Source: a bacterium
GTDB taxonomy: Bacteria > JACRDZ01 > JAJRWM01
Reading direction: 5' to 3'
DNA length: 7,566 nt
NCBI GenBank assembly: GCA_024276815.1
Contig: JAJRWM010000170.1
Span: 1-7,566, forward strand
Made by a program: the position numbers and the translations under genes. The notes beneath the pieces were generated by a model. That model searched no databases, was not told where the DNA came from, and saw nothing but the letters and a program-made list of their open reading frames with translations. Positions 6,414 to 7,566 of this stretch are shown piece after piece (positions within the stretch are counted from its first letter, which is position 1; each line of letters begins with the position of its first letter).

Positions 6414-6474
6414 CGCTTAAATAAGCGTACGCAATATATACGCATTAAATGAGTGTTCTCACTTCAGCGCGCTG
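6414..6474 (+). promoter_or_regulatory. Cluster of dyads and a tandem repeat upstream of the MCP gene
   Basis: The 281-bp gap 6334-6614 has no gene I can support. Its middle holds overlapping symmetric elements: CGCTTA-AA-TAAGCG (6414-6427), GCGTACGC (6425-6432), GCGTA-N9-TACGC (6425-6443), a TACGCA repeat at 6428-6433 and 6439-6444 (11-bp period, about one helical turn), TGAG-N4-CTCA, and the palindrome CAGCGCGCTG (6465-6474). No good sigma70, sigma54 or sigma28 promoter could be found nearby. Likely binding sites for a dimeric regulator. Confidence 0.4.
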
Positions 6475-6549
6475 GCTCATACAGATAAATATCTTTTCTT
6501 TCCGCTGCGCGCCCGTTGGTAGTTGACTGATCATTCTTTGATGACATTC

Positions 6550-6572
6550 AAAAGGGAGGTGAAACCCTTTTT
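6550..6572 (+). terminator. Terminator-like hairpin in the MCP leader
   Basis: AAAAGGG (6550-6556) pairs with CCCTTTT (6565-6571) around the loop AGGTGAAA, and the T-run continues to 6572. It could end transcription coming from the regulator gene or act as an attenuator, but only three G-C pairs support the stem, so it would be weak. Confidence 0.4.
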
Positions 6573-6598
6573 GTTCGGATTTAAATAATATTATCTTC

Positions 6599-6605
6599 AG
6601 GAGGT
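6599..6605 (+). promoter_or_regulatory. MCP ribosome binding site
   Basis: A near-perfect AGGAGGT lies nine bases before the ATG at 6615 and fixes the MCP start. Confidence 0.8.
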
Positions 6606-6614
6606 AACAAGGAT

Positions 6615-7566
6615 ATGAAATGGACCATTGGCAAGAAGTTAATCGCGGGTTTTCTCACTGTGGCGGCGCTTTTAGCCGTAGCCGGCATTATCGGTATCAG
6701 GCAGGTTAAAGTGGTGGGACACCAGGGCGACGTTATTCTGGATGAGAAGGTGCCCGTCGCCGACGCTTCAATGGAAATGACTCTCGCCCTGGTTTCCGGC
6801 CGCGACCTGATGGGCGAATATATGCTCAGTGCTGATCTGGAAAACTTGCCGGCAATCGAGAAAGAATTTGAATCGGCCGTGGCTGAATTTGATAAATTTG
6901 GCGATAAAATACTGAAAATCGCCGACAATGAAAAGCTGGTCAATATAGTGGAAAAAGCGCAGGAACTGCATTCATCATTTGAAGAAAGCGCTCAAGCCAT
7001 AATAGCGACTCATAAACAGTTTCTGCAAAACACGAAGGTTGAACTTTCAGCGGCGGAAATCGAAACCAGGAAGCAGATGAAAAAGCTTGACAGCGCTTCG
7101 GGAGAAATTGAGAATCTCCTGGGAGAACTGGAAGTTTTAGTCGACAAGGAGATGGATGACGCCATGAAGAAAGCCGACGCCGCGCAAACCTCTTCGGTCT
7201 GGATATTAACCACGGTTATTATCCTGGGCGCCCTGCTGGGGGTGGGTATCGGTATCTGGCTCAGCCGCATGATCACCAAGCCCACCCAGAATTTGGTTGA
7301 GGTCTTTGAGGCGATGAAGAATGGCGACCTCACCAGGAGCCTGGCGATTACTTCCTCTGACGAAATTGGCGATTTGACCGATAACTATAACAAAATGGCG
7401 ACTCAGTTACGCAACCTGGTTAACCAGATCAACGACGCCGCCGAACAAGTGGCTTCCGGCTCCGAGGAGATTTCCGCTTCCGCTGAAAACCTGAGCCAGG
7501 CGGCGACCGAACAAGCGGCCAGCCTGGAAGAAACCAGCGCCGCCGTCGAGGAACTCAACAGCTCGA
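6615..7566 (+). CDS. Methyl-accepting chemotaxis protein, N-terminal part (runs off right edge)
   Basis: MCPs sense a ligand outside the inner membrane and control the CheA kinase in the cytoplasm. The 317 codons present have no stop. A first membrane helix spans about 10-28 (IAGFLTVAALLAVAGIIGI), with basic residues (KK) before it. A largely helical, charged periplasmic region covers about 30-192, compatible with a four-helix-bundle sensor of the 4HB_MCP type. The second membrane helix is about 195-216 (VWILTTVIILGALLGVGIGIW), then a HAMP domain (about 217-270) with ITKP and the SSDEIGDL motif. The signalling domain begins with the methylation helix: ATEQAASLEETSAAVEEL (about 297-314). The CheA/CheW-binding hairpin tip is beyond the edge. 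The start is ATG 6615 with AGGAGGT at 6599-6605. It follows the GAF-LuxR gene after 281 bp. The ligand cannot be read from sequence. Confidence 0.95.
   Translation, partial: MKWTIGKKLIAGFLTVAALLAVAGIIGIRQVKVVGHQGDVILDEKVPVADASMEMTLALVSGRDLMGEYMLSADLENLPAIEKEFESAVAEFDKFGDKILKIADNEKLVNIVEKAQELHSSFEESAQAIIATHKQFLQNTKVELSAAEIETRKQMKKLDSASGEIENLLGELEVLVDKEMDDAMKKADAAQTSSVWILTTVIILGALLGVGIGIWLSRMITKPTQNLVEVFEAMKNGDLTRSLAITSSDEIGDLTDNYNKMATQLRNLVNQINDAAEQVASGSEEISASAENLSQAATEQAASLEETSAAVEELNSS

Noticed and set aside
6334-6614. c-di-GMP (GEMM) riboswitch ahead of the MCP gene
   Set aside because: Such riboswitches often precede MCP genes, but the conserved GCAAAGCC-type core and paired stems are not present on the plus strand.
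6334-6614. Sigma54 or sigma28 promoter for the MCP gene
   Set aside because: No TGGC-N..-TTGC pair with correct spacing and no TAAA...GCCGATAA-like pair was found; TTGACT at about 6522 lacks a usable -10.
6581-7333. Minus-strand open frames across the MCP region
   Set aside because: They are antisense to the MCP gene, which has a clear start, two membrane helices, HAMP and methylation helix.
1-7566. Mobile element, CRISPR array, tRNA or defence system
   Set aside because: No transposase, terminal repeats, regularly spaced repeats, cloverleaf or nuclease/effector genes seen on either strand.

Overview
The window (about 7.6 kb, moderate GC) reads as ordinary bacterial chromosome. Protein style suggests a Gram-negative anaerobe-like lineage close to the Desulfobacterota (old Deltaproteobacteria). 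FtsH has the 'NLALWLVI' type N-terminus, and the LuxR-type helix-turn-helix follows a GAF-like domain as is common there. This placement is an inference from remembered family features, not from a search.

Left part (1-5076, all on the minus strand, so transcription runs right to left): a small zinc-ribbon membrane protein, a divergent argininosuccinate lyase (argH), a GalE-like NAD-dependent sugar epimerase, ftsH, and the 5' part of folE (GTP cyclohydrolase I), which runs off the left edge. ftsH and folE are tightly linked: 11 bp apart, with the folE ribosome binding site touching the ftsH stop codon. argH, the epimerase and ftsH each have a good sigma70-type promoter with a 17-bp spacer just upstream. 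These promoters also settle the start codons, because the longest possible reading frames of argH and the epimerase would begin inside their own -10 regions.

Right part (5353-7566, plus strand): a divergently transcribed cytoplasmic regulator (GAF-like domain, helical linker, LuxR-type HTH), then a 281-bp non-coding region rich in dyads and short repeats, then a methyl-accepting chemotaxis protein (MCP) cut by the right edge after the HAMP domain and the first methylation helix. The regulator could control the MCP through the dyad cluster, but this is inference.

No mobile element, CRISPR array, tRNA, rRNA or obvious novel multi-gene system is visible. The observations most worth a second look are the divergent ArgH with its basic/Gln-rich tail, a canonical four-run G-tract in the leader of the zinc-ribbon gene, and the dyad/repeat cluster and terminator-like hairpin upstream of the MCP gene.
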